From Lentiprolixibacter aurantiacus (lineage in GTDB: Bacteria; Bacteroidota; Bacteroidia; Flavobacteriales; Flavobacteriaceae): 64,000 nucleotides of DNA. The stretch is taken from assembly GCF_026241225.1 (NCBI RefSeq), contig NZ_JAPFQP010000004.1:1-64000 (forward strand), written 5' to 3'. The notes under the pieces were generated by a model that saw only the letters and a program-made list of their open reading frames with translations, searched no databases and was not told the origin of the DNA. Made by a program: the position numbers and the translations under genes. Below, in pieces: positions 50,228 through 59,500 of the stretch; the stretch's first letter is position 1, and every line of letters starts with the position of its first letter.

Positions 50228-52050
50228 TGGGATACTTCCGAAAAATCCTGGCCTTTGCCCTGCCCTATCGCAAATTTGGCTTTCTGAACATATTCTTCAA
50301 CATCCTGTATGCCTTGTTCAGCGCTCTATCCTTTGCCGCTCTGATCCCAATGCTGGATGTACTGTTTGACCAGTCTCAGAAAGTATACAGTCCACCAGTA
50401 TATGAAGGTATTGGTCAGGTTAAGCCCTTTTTGCAGGACTACATCAACTACCGGATCACCAACTATGCAGGGGAAGACGAGATGAAAGGCCTGGTTCTGG
50501 TCATTGGGCTGGTCCTGGTTTTATTCCTGTTTAAGAATCTTTTCAACTACCTGGCCATGTACTTCATTACCTTCCTGAGGAACGGGGTACTCAAAGACAT
50601 CCGAAACAAGATGTACGAAAAGATGGTGGAATTGCCCATATCCTACTACACCGAGAAAAGGAAAGGGGACGTCATTGCGCGTATCACTTCAGATGTGCTG
50701 GAAATACAACATTCCTTCCTGTCCATACTGGAACTTATCGTCCGTGAACCGCTTACCATACTTTTCACCATCCTGATCATGTTCTTTATCAGCGTAAAAC
50801 TAACGCTGTTCGTGTTTATTTTCATCCCCCTGGCGGGCATGGTCATCAGCCGCATTGGCAAATCACTCAAGAAAAAATCCCTGAGGGTGCAAAAGGAACA
50901 GGGTGAGTTCCTTTCCATTGTAGAAGAAACCCTGGGAGGCCTGCGTGTAATAAAAGCATTTAATTCTGAATCCCGGTTTGCGGAGACTTTCAAAAATTCT
51001 ACCCGACGGTTTTATCACTTTTCCAATCGTTTGCTCAACAGGCAAAACCTGGCCTCACCTACCGGGGAATTCCTTGGGATACTGGTAATTGGCGTATTGC
51101 TCTGGTTCGGGGGGAAAATGGTGCTGGTGGAAAACAGCCTGGATGCTTCCTCCTTTATAGCCTATATGGGCCTGGCCTATAATATCCTCACCCCCGCCAA
51201 GGCCATCAGCAAGGCTTCCTATGGCGTTAGAAAAGGAAATGCCGCTGCCGAACGGGTACTGGAGGTAATCGAAGCAGAAAATCCAATCAGGGAACCCGAG
51301 AATCCGGTCGTAAAAGAAGACTTCTCTGAGGAGATCGTTCTTGATAACATCTCATTCCAATACGAGAAGGAACCTGTTTTCAGGGAATTCAGCCTTAAAA
51401 TCCCCAAAGGCAGCACACTCGCTCTGGTAGGACAATCCGGAAGCGGCAAGAGCACCATTGCCAATCTGGTTACCCGCTTCTACGACGTAACGGGCGGGGC
51501 TATAACCATAGACGGCGTTGATATACGAGATATTCGCAAGGGAGACCTGCGTAACCTGATGGGCCTGGTAACCCAGGAATCAATTCTGTTTAATGATTCT
51601 GTGGAAAATAATATCCGCCTCGGCAAAGCAAATGCCACAGATGAAGAAATTATGGCTGCTGCAAAGATTGCCAACGCCCATGAATTTATTTCAGAATTGC
51701 CGGAAGGCTATAAAACGAATATTGGTGACGGGGGCAGTAAACTGAGTGGAGGTCAGCGTCAGCGATTGTCCATTGCCCGGGCCGTACTTAAAAATCCTCC
51801 AATTATGATCCTGGACGAAGCTACTTCCGCCCTGGACACTGAAAGTGAACGCCTTGTACAGGATGCACTTGAAAAAATGATGGCCAACCGTACTTCAATC
51901 GTCATCGCTCACCGCCTTTCTACCATTCAGAAGGCCACCAATATCGTGGTCCTTGAGAAAGGCAAATTGGTAGAACAGGGAACCCATGCAGAACTCATAA
52001 AATCCAAAGGGGTGTACAAAAAACTCGTTGAAATGCAGTCTTTGGGATAA
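50227..52050 (+). CDS. ABC exporter, permease-ATPase fusion (MsbA-like)
   Basis: This 607-residue half-transporter has six transmembrane helices in the first 330 residues. An ATPase domain follows, with Walker A GQSGSGKST, signature LSGGQRQR, Walker B IMILDEATSALD and the H-loop AHRLST. The family includes MsbA lipid flippases and multidrug exporters, and a homodimer is expected. Lipid A or phospholipid export is plausible but not proven. It starts inside the stop codon of the phospho-sugar mutase. Confidence 0.93.
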   Translation: MGYFRKILAFALPYRKFGFLNIFFNILYALFSALSFAALIPMLDVLFDQSQKVYSPPVYEGIGQVKPFLQDYINYRITNYAGEDEMKGLVLVIGLVLVLFLFKNLFNYLAMYFITFLRNGVLKDIRNKMYEKMVELPISYYTEKRKGDVIARITSDVLEIQHSFLSILELIVREPLTILFTILIMFFISVKLTLFVFIFIPLAGMVISRIGKSLKKKSLRVQKEQGEFLSIVEETLGGLRVIKAFNSESRFAETFKNSTRRFYHFSNRLLNRQNLASPTGEFLGILVIGVLLWFGGKMVLVENSLDASSFIAYMGLAYNILTPAKAISKASYGVRKGNAAAERVLEVIEAENPIREPENPVVKEDFSEEIVLDNISFQYEKEPVFREFSLKIPKGSTLALVGQSGSGKSTIANLVTRFYDVTGGAITIDGVDIRDIRKGDLRNLMGLVTQESILFNDSVENNIRLGKANATDEEIMAAAKIANAHEFISELPEGYKTNIGDGGSKLSGGQRQRLSIARAVLKNPPIMILDEATSALDTESERLVQDALEKMMANRTSIVIAHRLSTIQKATNIVVLEKGKLVEQGTHAELIKSKGVYKKLVEMQSLG

Positions 52051-52105
52051 AAAACGACTAAACCATTGCTTCTTGCAATAGTCTAAGGATCACAACAAGC
52101 TTGCT

Positions 52106-52648
52106 TTGATCGCAGAAGAAACCTTAGTAGCTCAGTTAAAAGACAGGGAAAGCCAGGCAAAGGCTTTCGAAGTCCTGATAAACGCCTATAAGGAGAGGCT
52201 GTACTGGCATATCCGGAGGATTGTCCTGAATCACGATGACACGGATGATGTTTTGCAGAATACCTTTATCAAGGTTTTTCGCAATATTGAAAATTTCAAG
52301 GGTGATAGCAAATTGTATTCATGGATGTACCGGATTGCCACCAATGAAGCCCTCAGCTTTCTGAAAACCAAGTCGCGCAAGCTGGGGCTAAGCAGTGAAG
52401 CCTTGCAGGAATCGCTGGCCAATCAACTGGTATCTGATGTTTATTTTGAAGGTGATGAGATTCAGTTGAAATTACAACAGGCCATTGCCACCCTGCCGGA
52501 AAAACAGAAGCTGATCTTTAATATGAAATATTTCCAGGAATTGAAGTACGATGAGATTTCTGAAATCCTGGATACTTCTGTAGGTGGGCTTAAAGCTTCA
52601 TATCACCTGGCTGTGAAAAAGATTCAAAGCTACCTGGAGGAGGATTAA
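52106..52648 (+). CDS. ECF-type RNA polymerase sigma factor (second)
   Basis: This 180-residue ECF sigma factor has region 2 (about 22-90: RLYWHIRRIVLNHDDTDDVLQNTFIKVFRN) and region 4 (about 123-175: LPEKQKLIFNMKYFQELKYDEISEIL). The start is TTG at 52106: the frame has no ATG before the stop codon at 52079, and TTG fits the usual N-terminal length. It heads a three-gene module with an anti-sigma-like protein and a Spy/CpxP-like periplasmic protein. Unlike the first ECF operon, no GTAACA...CGTC element is seen upstream. Confidence 0.92.
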   Translation: MIAEETLVAQLKDRESQAKAFEVLINAYKERLYWHIRRIVLNHDDTDDVLQNTFIKVFRNIENFKGDSKLYSWMYRIATNEALSFLKTKSRKLGLSSEALQESLANQLVSDVYFEGDEIQLKLQQAIATLPEKQKLIFNMKYFQELKYDEISEILDTSVGGLKASYHLAVKKIQSYLEED

Positions 52649-52681
52649 ACCATGATGCGAATTGAAAGTCAAACCTAAACG

Positions 52682-53197
52682 ATGGATAAGAAATATAAAA
52701 AAGAAGGATTCAGGGTTCCTGACGGATATTTTGAGGGCTTAAACAAGCGCCTTCAGGATCGTCTTTATCAGGATTCGTTTGATCTGCCTGAGGAGGATGG
52801 GTTTGCGGTGCCGGAGGGCTATCTTGAAGGCCTGCAGGACAAACTGAATTCCCGGATAGCAACTGGGGAAGAACCCGGGGTTATCAAACTCAAACCGTGG
52901 AAAAAGTACTATTTTGTAGCTGCTTCCATTGCGGCCGCTGTGGTAATAATCATTGGCCTGCGATTGGGGCGCACGGATGATTTCACCTTCAGTGATCTGG
53001 CCAACGCCGAACTGGAGAGCTATTTCTATGATAACGATTTGGAGCTCACTTCCTATGAAATGGCGGAGGTATTGCCGGTTGAGGAAATTGAGGTTAATGA
53101 CATACTGGATAATGAGTTGAACGAAGAGAACATTATGGATTATCTGGATGATAATGTGGAAGATCTGTATGAACTAAATATTGAGTACGATGAATAA
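52682..53197 (+). CDS. Membrane protein with tandem VPxGYxxGL motifs, putative anti-sigma factor
   Basis: This 171-residue protein has an N-terminal cytosolic region with two copies of one motif: FRVPDGYFEGLNKRLQDRL (about 9-27) and FAVPEGYLEGLQDKLNSRI (about 42-60). A transmembrane helix (about 78-95) and a strongly acidic C-terminus follow. The [VP][DE]GY[FL]EGL motif is typical of Bacteroidota proteins encoded after ECF sigma genes, so an anti-sigma role is likely. It overlaps the next gene by 8 bases. Confidence 0.72.
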   Translation: MDKKYKKEGFRVPDGYFEGLNKRLQDRLYQDSFDLPEEDGFAVPEGYLEGLQDKLNSRIATGEEPGVIKLKPWKKYYFVAASIAAAVVIIIGLRLGRTDDFTFSDLANAELESYFYDNDLELTSYEMAEVLPVEEIEVNDILDNELNEENIMDYLDDNVEDLYELNIEYDE

Positions 53198-53642
53198 ATT
53201 GAGCAAAATAGGGGCGCTGCTAATAATAATGCTTGTTTTTGCAAGCGGATATGGCCAAAGAAGGCCGGCACAGGAGCGAATAAAAACCTTAAAGGTTGCT
53301 TTTATTACGGAGCGATTAAACCTTACGACCGATGAAGCACAGGACTTCTGGCCCATTTACAATGCCCATGAACAAAACCTGGAAGCGCTCAAAAGACAGG
53401 AGCGAAGGGAAATCCGGAGTAAACTGATCGATTTTGAAAACCTCTCGGAAAGGGAAGCCGCAGATTTACTGCAGCAATCCTTGGAACTGGAGCGGGAGAA
53501 GCACAAGCTCAACATGCAATTTATGGACAAAATCAGCCAGGTGATATCGGCTAAGAAAGCCTTCCTGCTGATCAAAGCCGAGGAAGATTTCAAGAAGCGT
53601 CTTTTGCGTGAAATCCAGCAACGCCGGCGGGGCAACAGATAG
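53190..53642 (+). CDS. Spy/CpxP-like periplasmic protein
   Basis: This 150-residue secreted protein has a signal peptide (about 1-24, KIGALLIIMLVFASGYGQ). The mature part is helical and highly charged: KVAFITERLNLTTDEAQDFWPIYN then LDFENLSEREAADLLQQ. The LTxxEAxxFWPxYN helix is a feature of the Spy/CpxP-type family and of Bacteroidota homologues that sense envelope stress. The start at 53190 (ATG) is preferred to TTG at 53181. It is the last gene of the ECF module. Confidence 0.78.
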   Translation: MNKLSKIGALLIIMLVFASGYGQRRPAQERIKTLKVAFITERLNLTTDEAQDFWPIYNAHEQNLEALKRQERREIRSKLIDFENLSEREAADLLQQSLELEREKHKLNMQFMDKISQVISAKKAFLLIKAEEDFKKRLLREIQQRRRGNR

Positions 53643-53662
53643 AAGTTTCGACCAAATGCAAT

Positions 53663-53689
53663 AAAGGAAGCCCAAAAGCTTCCTTTTTT
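53663..53689 (+). terminator. Terminator of the second ECF module
   Basis: The stem 53663-53671 with 53678-53686 (AAAGGAAGC, CCAAAA loop) is followed by a T-run. Confidence 0.88.
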
Positions 53690-53746
53690 ATTAAACCTTT
53701 TACCCTATGCATTGTCCTAATAATAGAAATCCTAAAAAAACAAGTT

Positions 53747-54094
53747 ATGAAAAGTCTCAAATCTTTATTTGTTATTACGTTCTTATTAGCTGGCTTTGCC
53801 ATAGGACAGGCCAGTAACAGCTTTGCTCCCCAGTTAAAGATAGGGGTGGTTGTAACCAAGGTTCACAAACCCAAAATTTATGTACATAAAGGAGTGCGGT
53901 TTCATTACTCCAAAGGCATATGGTACCGAACCTCGGGCAATCGCTATGTAGTTGCCGCTGCCCCTGTAGGCGTTGTAGTAAGAACCCTGCCCAGGGGAAG
54001 GAAAGTTGTAAGGATCAATGGAAGGAAATACTACCGGTTTAACGGTGTGTATTACCAGAAAAGAAAAGGTGGTTATATCGTGGTTAGCGTATAG
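53747..54094 (+). CDS. DUF6515-like secreted protein
   Basis: This 115-residue, strongly basic protein has a signal peptide (KSLKSLFVITFLLAGFAIGQ). It has a repeated Y/G pattern (RFHYSKGIWYRTSGNRYVVAAAP, then RKYYRFNGVYYQKRKGGYIVVSV) typical of DUF6515, whose strands are thought to form a small beta domain. Function unknown. It lies alone between two terminators. Confidence 0.8.
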   Translation: MKSLKSLFVITFLLAGFAIGQASNSFAPQLKIGVVVTKVHKPKIYVHKGVRFHYSKGIWYRTSGNRYVVAAAPVGVVVRTLPRGRKVVRINGRKYYRFNGVYYQKRKGGYIVVSV

Positions 54095-54134
54095 GCTACT
54101 ATCAGGGTGATTGTTGTTTGAATACGTGTTGATT

Positions 54135-54165
54135 AAAACGGGGAGGTCTTGACCTTCCCGTTTTT
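54135..54165 (+). terminator. Terminator after DUF6515, probably bidirectional
   Basis: AAAACGGGGAGG (54135-54146) pairs with CCTTCCCGTTTT (54153-54164) with one G-T wobble. A T-run follows on the plus strand, and TTTTAATC on the minus strand. Confidence 0.85.
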
Positions 54166-55192
54166 ATTTGAATGATAAACGTGCTATTCTATTGCTTCCG
54201 GCGGCAAATGCAGTTGAATCATTATGGAAACGCAGGGTGTAAAACGATTCCGTGGATAATTCTTTCCAATTTTCCCCGGAATCAGGAGAATAAGAAATAC
54301 CGGTATAGCCCACCGCTACCAGGCCTTTTCCTCCGGAATCAGGTACATATTGCACACAGCTCTTGTAGCCCGGATCTTCCCCATCCGAAACAACGTCCCA
54401 GGTTTTACCTCCATTTTTTGTAACCGCCTTATTCCCAATATTAACTTCTGGTTTTGTGTAATCGCCTCCGATGGCAAATCCCTGTTCTGAATCGTAGAAA
54501 GCAATACTGAAAATACCCTGGGCCTCCGCTTCCCTGCCCATAGGCGTTTGCATCACTTTCCAGGTCCTGCCCCGATCTGAAGTATGGAAAACCCTGGCCT
54601 CGGTTGTAGCGATCCAGGCCTCATCCCCAATAATCGAAATATTGGTGTTACTGGCAGCAAAGGCCCCTTCTCCTTCAGGCGACTCAGGCAGTTCCCTGCA
54701 AGGTATTTTTTCCCAGTGTTGTCCGCCATCCCTTGTGACCAGTACAGACAGGCAGCCTTCCCTGCTATCCCCTAATGCTATGCCTTCCTGATCATCCCAA
54801 AAGGCCATGGCATCGTAAAAAACACCCTCACCGGATTCGGTATAGACCAATTCCATACTACCCTTGTCACCAGTTTTATACAACAAGGCCGGATTACCGG
54901 CCGAAAGCATGAAAAAATCAGTGGATGTATGGGCTATAGCACGGAATTCCGGAAGTATACTGTCATAGGCCTGTACGGCTGTCCTAACTTTCCCTGTGCG
55001 TAAATCAACACTGCCAAAAACACCCTTGTTAGCAGCAAACGCCAGGCTACCTCCCATGATCTCGATCGCCCGAATACTGATGGAATCCTGGTAGAGCAGA
55101 TCTACCTCCACTTCAGAGAATTCCCTGGTTGTTGCAGAGCGGTCTGCGCATGACAAGAACATAAATACCAATAGGATGACGGTTATTCGCAT
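54164..55192 (-). CDS. YCF48/BNR-repeat-like lipoprotein
   Basis: This 342-residue lipoprotein starts at 55192 (MRITVILLVFMFLSCADRSA, lipobox MFLSC with C15). A much longer frame to 55411 is rejected because it would cover the divergent promoter region. Several beta-propeller blades are visible: VLVTRDGGQHWEKIP, VFHTSDRGRTWKVM, VTKNGGKTWDVVS and GISYSPDSGENWKEL, the Asp-box/YCF48 (HCF136-like) repeat. YCF48 proteins act in complex assembly; here the function is unknown. Confidence 0.85.
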   Translation of the reverse strand: MRITVILLVFMFLSCADRSATTREFSEVEVDLLYQDSISIRAIEIMGGSLAFAANKGVFGSVDLRTGKVRTAVQAYDSILPEFRAIAHTSTDFFMLSAGNPALLYKTGDKGSMELVYTESGEGVFYDAMAFWDDQEGIALGDSREGCLSVLVTRDGGQHWEKIPCRELPESPEGEGAFAASNTNISIIGDEAWIATTEARVFHTSDRGRTWKVMQTPMGREAEAQGIFSIAFYDSEQGFAIGGDYTKPEVNIGNKAVTKNGGKTWDVVSDGEDPGYKSCVQYVPDSGGKGLVAVGYTGISYSPDSGENWKELSTESFYTLRFHNDSTAFAAGSNRIARLSFK

Positions 55193-55206
55193 GATTTGAA
55201 ATTTAT

Positions 55207-55214
55207 CAAATGTA
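55207..55214 (-). promoter_or_regulatory. -7 promoter element TACATTTG of the YCF48-like gene
   Basis: A perfect TAnnTTTG match on the minus strand lies 14 bases before the ATG at 55192. Confidence 0.45.
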
Positions 55215-55234
55215 CTTGTTATACAGGAAAGCGA

Positions 55235-55242
55235 TACCTTTG
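55235..55242 (+). promoter_or_regulatory. -7 promoter element TACCTTTG of the RsmB-like gene
   Basis: A perfect TAnnTTTG match lies 17 bases before the ATG at 55260. It and the divergent minus-strand element at 55207-55214 are only 20 bases apart. Confidence 0.5.
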
Positions 55243-55259
55243 TCCGATAATTTTCCGCT

Positions 55260-56471
55260 ATGCGCTTACACCGAAACCTGGTATTTGCTGTGATTGATGC
55301 CCTGAATATGATATTCAACCAGGGGGAGTACGCGGATAAGGTAGTGGAAAAGGTCCTTAGACGCGACAAAAGATGGGGTTCACGCGACAGAGGTTTTATA
55401 GCGGAGACCACCTATGAAATAGTGCGCTACAAACGCCTTTACCAGGAAATAGCAGAAGTTAAAACACCATTTTCAAGAGCAGACCTCTTCCGTATCATTG
55501 GCGTCTGGATTACCCTTAGGGGTATTCCCCTTCCGGAATGGGAGCAATTCAAAAACACCCCTGCCCGTAGAATAAAAGGGAAATTCGACGAGCTGGCCAA
55601 AATCAGAAAGTTCAGGGAAGCTGTACCCGACTGGCTGGACGAACTGGGTGTTCAGTCTTTGGGAAAAGAAAGGTGGTCCAGGGAATTAGCAGCCCTGAAC
55701 CAGCAGGCAGCCGTGGTACTCAGGGTTAACCGCCTGAAAACAGATCTGGATGCACTTCAGAAGGAATTATCGGCCCTGAAGATTCCGACCACCCGACTAA
55801 AAGGATATGAGGATGCCTTGCTGCTGGAACAAAGAACCGATGTATTTAAGACCCCTTTATTTAAAAAAGGATGGTTTGAGGTCCAGGATGCATCCTCACA
55901 ACTGGTTGCTCCTTTTCTCCAGGTAGAACCCGGGCAATTAGTGGTAGATGCCTGTGCCGGAGCGGGTGGGAAAAGCCTGCATCTGGCTGCTCTCATGGAA
56001 AACAAAGGCCAGCTGCTGGCGCTGGATATATACGATTACAAGCTAAAACAACTCAAATTGAGGGCCAGGAGAAACGGGGTACACAATCTGGAATCCAGGT
56101 TGATCCAGAACACCAAAGTGATCAAGCGTTTGAATAAGCGCGCAGACCGTGTATTGATTGACGCCCCTTGTACCGGTATGGGAGTCCTCAGGCGAAATCC
56201 CGATGCCAAATGGAAGTTAAACCCGGAGTTCCTGGAACGGGTTACAGCAATCCAGAGGCAAATACTTGAAGATTATTCCAAAATGGTGAAGCCAGGAGGC
56301 AAAATAGTCTATGCTACCTGCTCTATCCTACCCCGGGAAAATGAGGAACAGGTACAGGAATTCCTCAAAAAGGATTCCGGGTCTGGTTTTGTTCTCGAAG
56401 AGGAGAAGCACTGTTCCCCGGCGGATGATGGTTTCGACGGTTTCTATATGGCCCGCCTCCGTCGAAAGTAA
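55260..56471 (+). CDS. RsmB/NOP family rRNA (cytosine-5) methyltransferase
   Basis: This 403-residue enzyme belongs to the RsmB/NOP2 family of class I SAM methyltransferases for cytosine C5 in rRNA. The N-terminal NusB-like part covers about 1-150. The SAM motif DACAGAGGKSLH is near 229. The catalytic cysteine of DAPCTGMG is near residue 303, with the second family Cys in YATCSILPRE near 352. Its target is probably 16S C967 as for E. coli RsmB, but RsmB and RsmF are hard to separate by sequence alone. Confidence 0.93.
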   Translation: MRLHRNLVFAVIDALNMIFNQGEYADKVVEKVLRRDKRWGSRDRGFIAETTYEIVRYKRLYQEIAEVKTPFSRADLFRIIGVWITLRGIPLPEWEQFKNTPARRIKGKFDELAKIRKFREAVPDWLDELGVQSLGKERWSRELAALNQQAAVVLRVNRLKTDLDALQKELSALKIPTTRLKGYEDALLLEQRTDVFKTPLFKKGWFEVQDASSQLVAPFLQVEPGQLVVDACAGAGGKSLHLAALMENKGQLLALDIYDYKLKQLKLRARRNGVHNLESRLIQNTKVIKRLNKRADRVLIDAPCTGMGVLRRNPDAKWKLNPEFLERVTAIQRQILEDYSKMVKPGGKIVYATCSILPRENEEQVQEFLKKDSGSGFVLEEEKHCSPADDGFDGFYMARLRRK

Positions 56472-56530
56472 TCAACAATCCCAGGGGATAACTGTTTAAA
56501 AACCAATGTCTGATTTCCCCTATAAAGATG

Positions 56531-56538
56531 TAAATTTG
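56531..56538 (+). promoter_or_regulatory. purL -7 promoter element TAAATTTG
   Basis: A perfect TAnnTTTG match lies 31 bases before the ATG at 56570. Confidence 0.45.
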
Positions 56539-56569
56539 AGCTTTCTTTATTAAATACCTTTTAAGGCCC

Positions 56570-59500
56570 ATGATTCACTTCTTTGGAGACATTGCCAGAA
56601 AAGTTTACGCTGTAGAAGCACCCGGTAATCTGTATCAACAGGATACTGAAAAATTAAACTGGTTATTCGGGAACGAACCCAAACTGGAATTGGCGTCACT
56701 GGACGCCTTTTTTGTTGGACCCAGGGCGGCCATGGTCACTCCATGGAGTACCAATGCCACAGAGATTACCCAGAACATGGGGATTTCGGGTATTATACGC
56801 ATAGAGGAGTTCAAGGCGGTAAACGAGGACTTTGAGGACTTTGATCCCATGTTGTTCCAGAAGTACAGCCGTTTAGACCAAGATCTTTACGACATCCATA
56901 TTACCCCCCAGCCTATTATTGAAGTGGATGATATTGCTGCTTATAACGAGCAGGAAGGTCTGGCCCTGAGCCCTGAGGAAATTACCTACCTGGAGGATCT
57001 GGCAAATCGCCTGGGCAGAAAGCTTACAGATTCCGAGGTATTTGGCTTCAGTCAGGTAAATTCCGAACACTGTCGCCATAAGATATTTAACGGGACTTTT
57101 GTGATAGACGGGGAGGAAAAGCCTGTTTCCCTTTTCAAACTGATCAAAAAGACCTCTGAAAAAAACCCGAACCATATCGTCTCTGCTTACAAGGACAATG
57201 TAGCATTCATTACGGGGCCTGAAGCGGTTCAGTTTGCCCCCAAATCGGCAGACAAACCAGATTACTATGAAGAGAAGCCTTTTGAATCTGTGATCTCCTT
57301 AAAGGCCGAAACCCATAATTTCCCGACCACAGTAGAACCATTCAATGGTGCAGCAACAGGGTCCGGGGGAGAGATACGGGACAGGCTTGCCGGTGGAAAA
57401 GGGTCCCTACCCCTGGCCGGAACTGCGGTTTACATCACTTCATATAGTCGGCTTGCGGATGACAGGCACTGGGAAAAGGGCATGCCCGAAAGAAAATGGC
57501 TGTATCAAACCCCAATGGATATCCTCATCAAAGCATCTAATGGAGCTTCCGATTTTGGAAACAAATTCGGTCAGCCGCTGATCTCGGGTTCCCTGCTCAC
57601 CTTTGAGCATGAAGAGCACGGGAGGAGACTGGGTTACGACAAGGTGATTATGCTAGCCGGTGGTATTGGCTACGGAAAGGCCAGCCAGGCCCTGAAGGAC
57701 ACACCCGAAAAAGGGGATAAAATTGTAATCCTTGGCGGGGATAATTACCGGATAGGAATGGGAGGCGCAGCGGTATCCAGTGCTGATACTGGTGCCTTCA
57801 GCACTGCTATTGAATTAAACGCCGTTCAGCGATCAAATCCTGAAATGCAAAAACGGGCAGCCAACGCCATCAGGGGGCTTGTGGAGTTGGACCATAATCC
57901 CATTGTTTCTATTCACGACCATGGCGCCGGGGGGCATTTGAATTGTCTGTCAGAACTGGTGGAGGAAACCGGAGGGTATATCGATATGGATCAATTGCCC
58001 ATTGGTGATCCTACCCTATCGTCCAAAGAAATTATCGGAAATGAATCCCAGGAAAGGATGGGGCTGGTTATGGGCACGGCTGATATGGAACTGCTTAAAA
58101 GGGTAGCAGCACGGGAACGTTCCCCCATGTATGAAGTTGGTGAAGTAACTGGTGACCACCGCTTCACCTTTGAATCGGCCAAAAGAGGAGAAAAACCCAT
58201 GGACCTCGAACTGAGCGACATGTTTGGCAGCTCTCCCCAAACTATAATGAATGATAAATCGGTTGCCCGGACCTATGAAGATCCAGCATATCAGGTTGCC
58301 GATTTTAAAACTTACCTGACACAGGTGTTACAGCTGGAAGCCGTGGCCTGTAAAGACTGGCTGACCAACAAAGTAGATCGATGTGTTGGTGGACGCGTGG
58401 CCACGCAACAATGTGCGGGACCACTGCAGCTGCCCTTGAATAATTGTGGGGTTATGGCCTTGGATTTCAAAGGAAAAGCCGGTATAGCCACATCTATTGG
58501 GCATTCCCCAGTTTCCGGCTTGATCGATCCTGTGGCCGGCAGCCGAAACAGCATAACCGAAGCGCTGACCAACATTGTCTGGGCCCCACTTGCAGACCGG
58601 CTAAAGGCTGTTTCCCTTTCAGCAAACTGGATGTGGCCTTGTAAAAATCCTGGGGAAGACGCCCGTCTTTATGAAGCCGTACAGGCGGTCTCCGAGTTTT
58701 CAATTGAGCTCGGCATCAACGTTCCTACAGGAAAGGACTCCCTGAGCATGAAACAAAAATATCCTGATGGGGAAGTCATTGCGCCAGGTACGGTAATTAT
58801 TTCTGCCGCCGGGCAGTGTGAGGACCTGACTAAAACAGTAGAGCCGGTGCTCCAGAAAAATGGAGGGGCAATTTATTACCTCAACTGGTCACAGGACAAT
58901 TTTAAACTGGGAGGTTCTTCCTTTAATCAGGTCAGAAATAAAGTAGGTAGCGAAGCACCTTCTGTAAAGGATGCGGCCTATGTAAAAACAGCGTTCAACA
59001 CAATTCAGGAACTAATAGCAAGGAACCTCATACTTGCTGGTCACGATGTGGCCTCAGGCGGACTAATCACCACCTTACTGGAGATGTGTTTTGCAGACCT
59101 GGATTTGGGAGCCAAATTAGACCTGAGTGCCCTGGGAGAAAAAGATTCTGTAAAACTGCTTTTTGCGGAAAACACAGGCATAGTGTTCCAGGCGAAAGAC
59201 GATAGTGTGGAACAGCTTTTGAAAGAAGCCGGACTGTCTTATTTCCGAATTGGAAGTATTATGGAAGTATCCAGAATGGATATTACCAATTACGATGACA
59301 CATTTAGCCTGGACATCCCGGAACTCCGAGAATACTGGTACAGGACGTCATATCTGCTGGATACCAAACAGACCGCCAATGGCCTGGCCAAAGACCGTTT
59401 TGAAAATTATTCCAATCAGCCGCTGGACTATGTTTTTCCAGTGAATTTCAATGGTAAATTGAATTCATGGGAGAATAATCCAAAACCCAAGGCTGCAATA

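Noticed and set aside
52051-52105. TTGC-TTCTT-GCAA repeat before the second ECF gene as operator or promoter
   Set aside because: The 4-base arms are too short to support a claim, and the ECF promoter pattern is absent.
55193-55411. Longer N-terminus for the YCF48-like lipoprotein from 55411
   Set aside because: It would cross the divergent promoter and the start of the RsmB-like gene, and would bury the lipobox.
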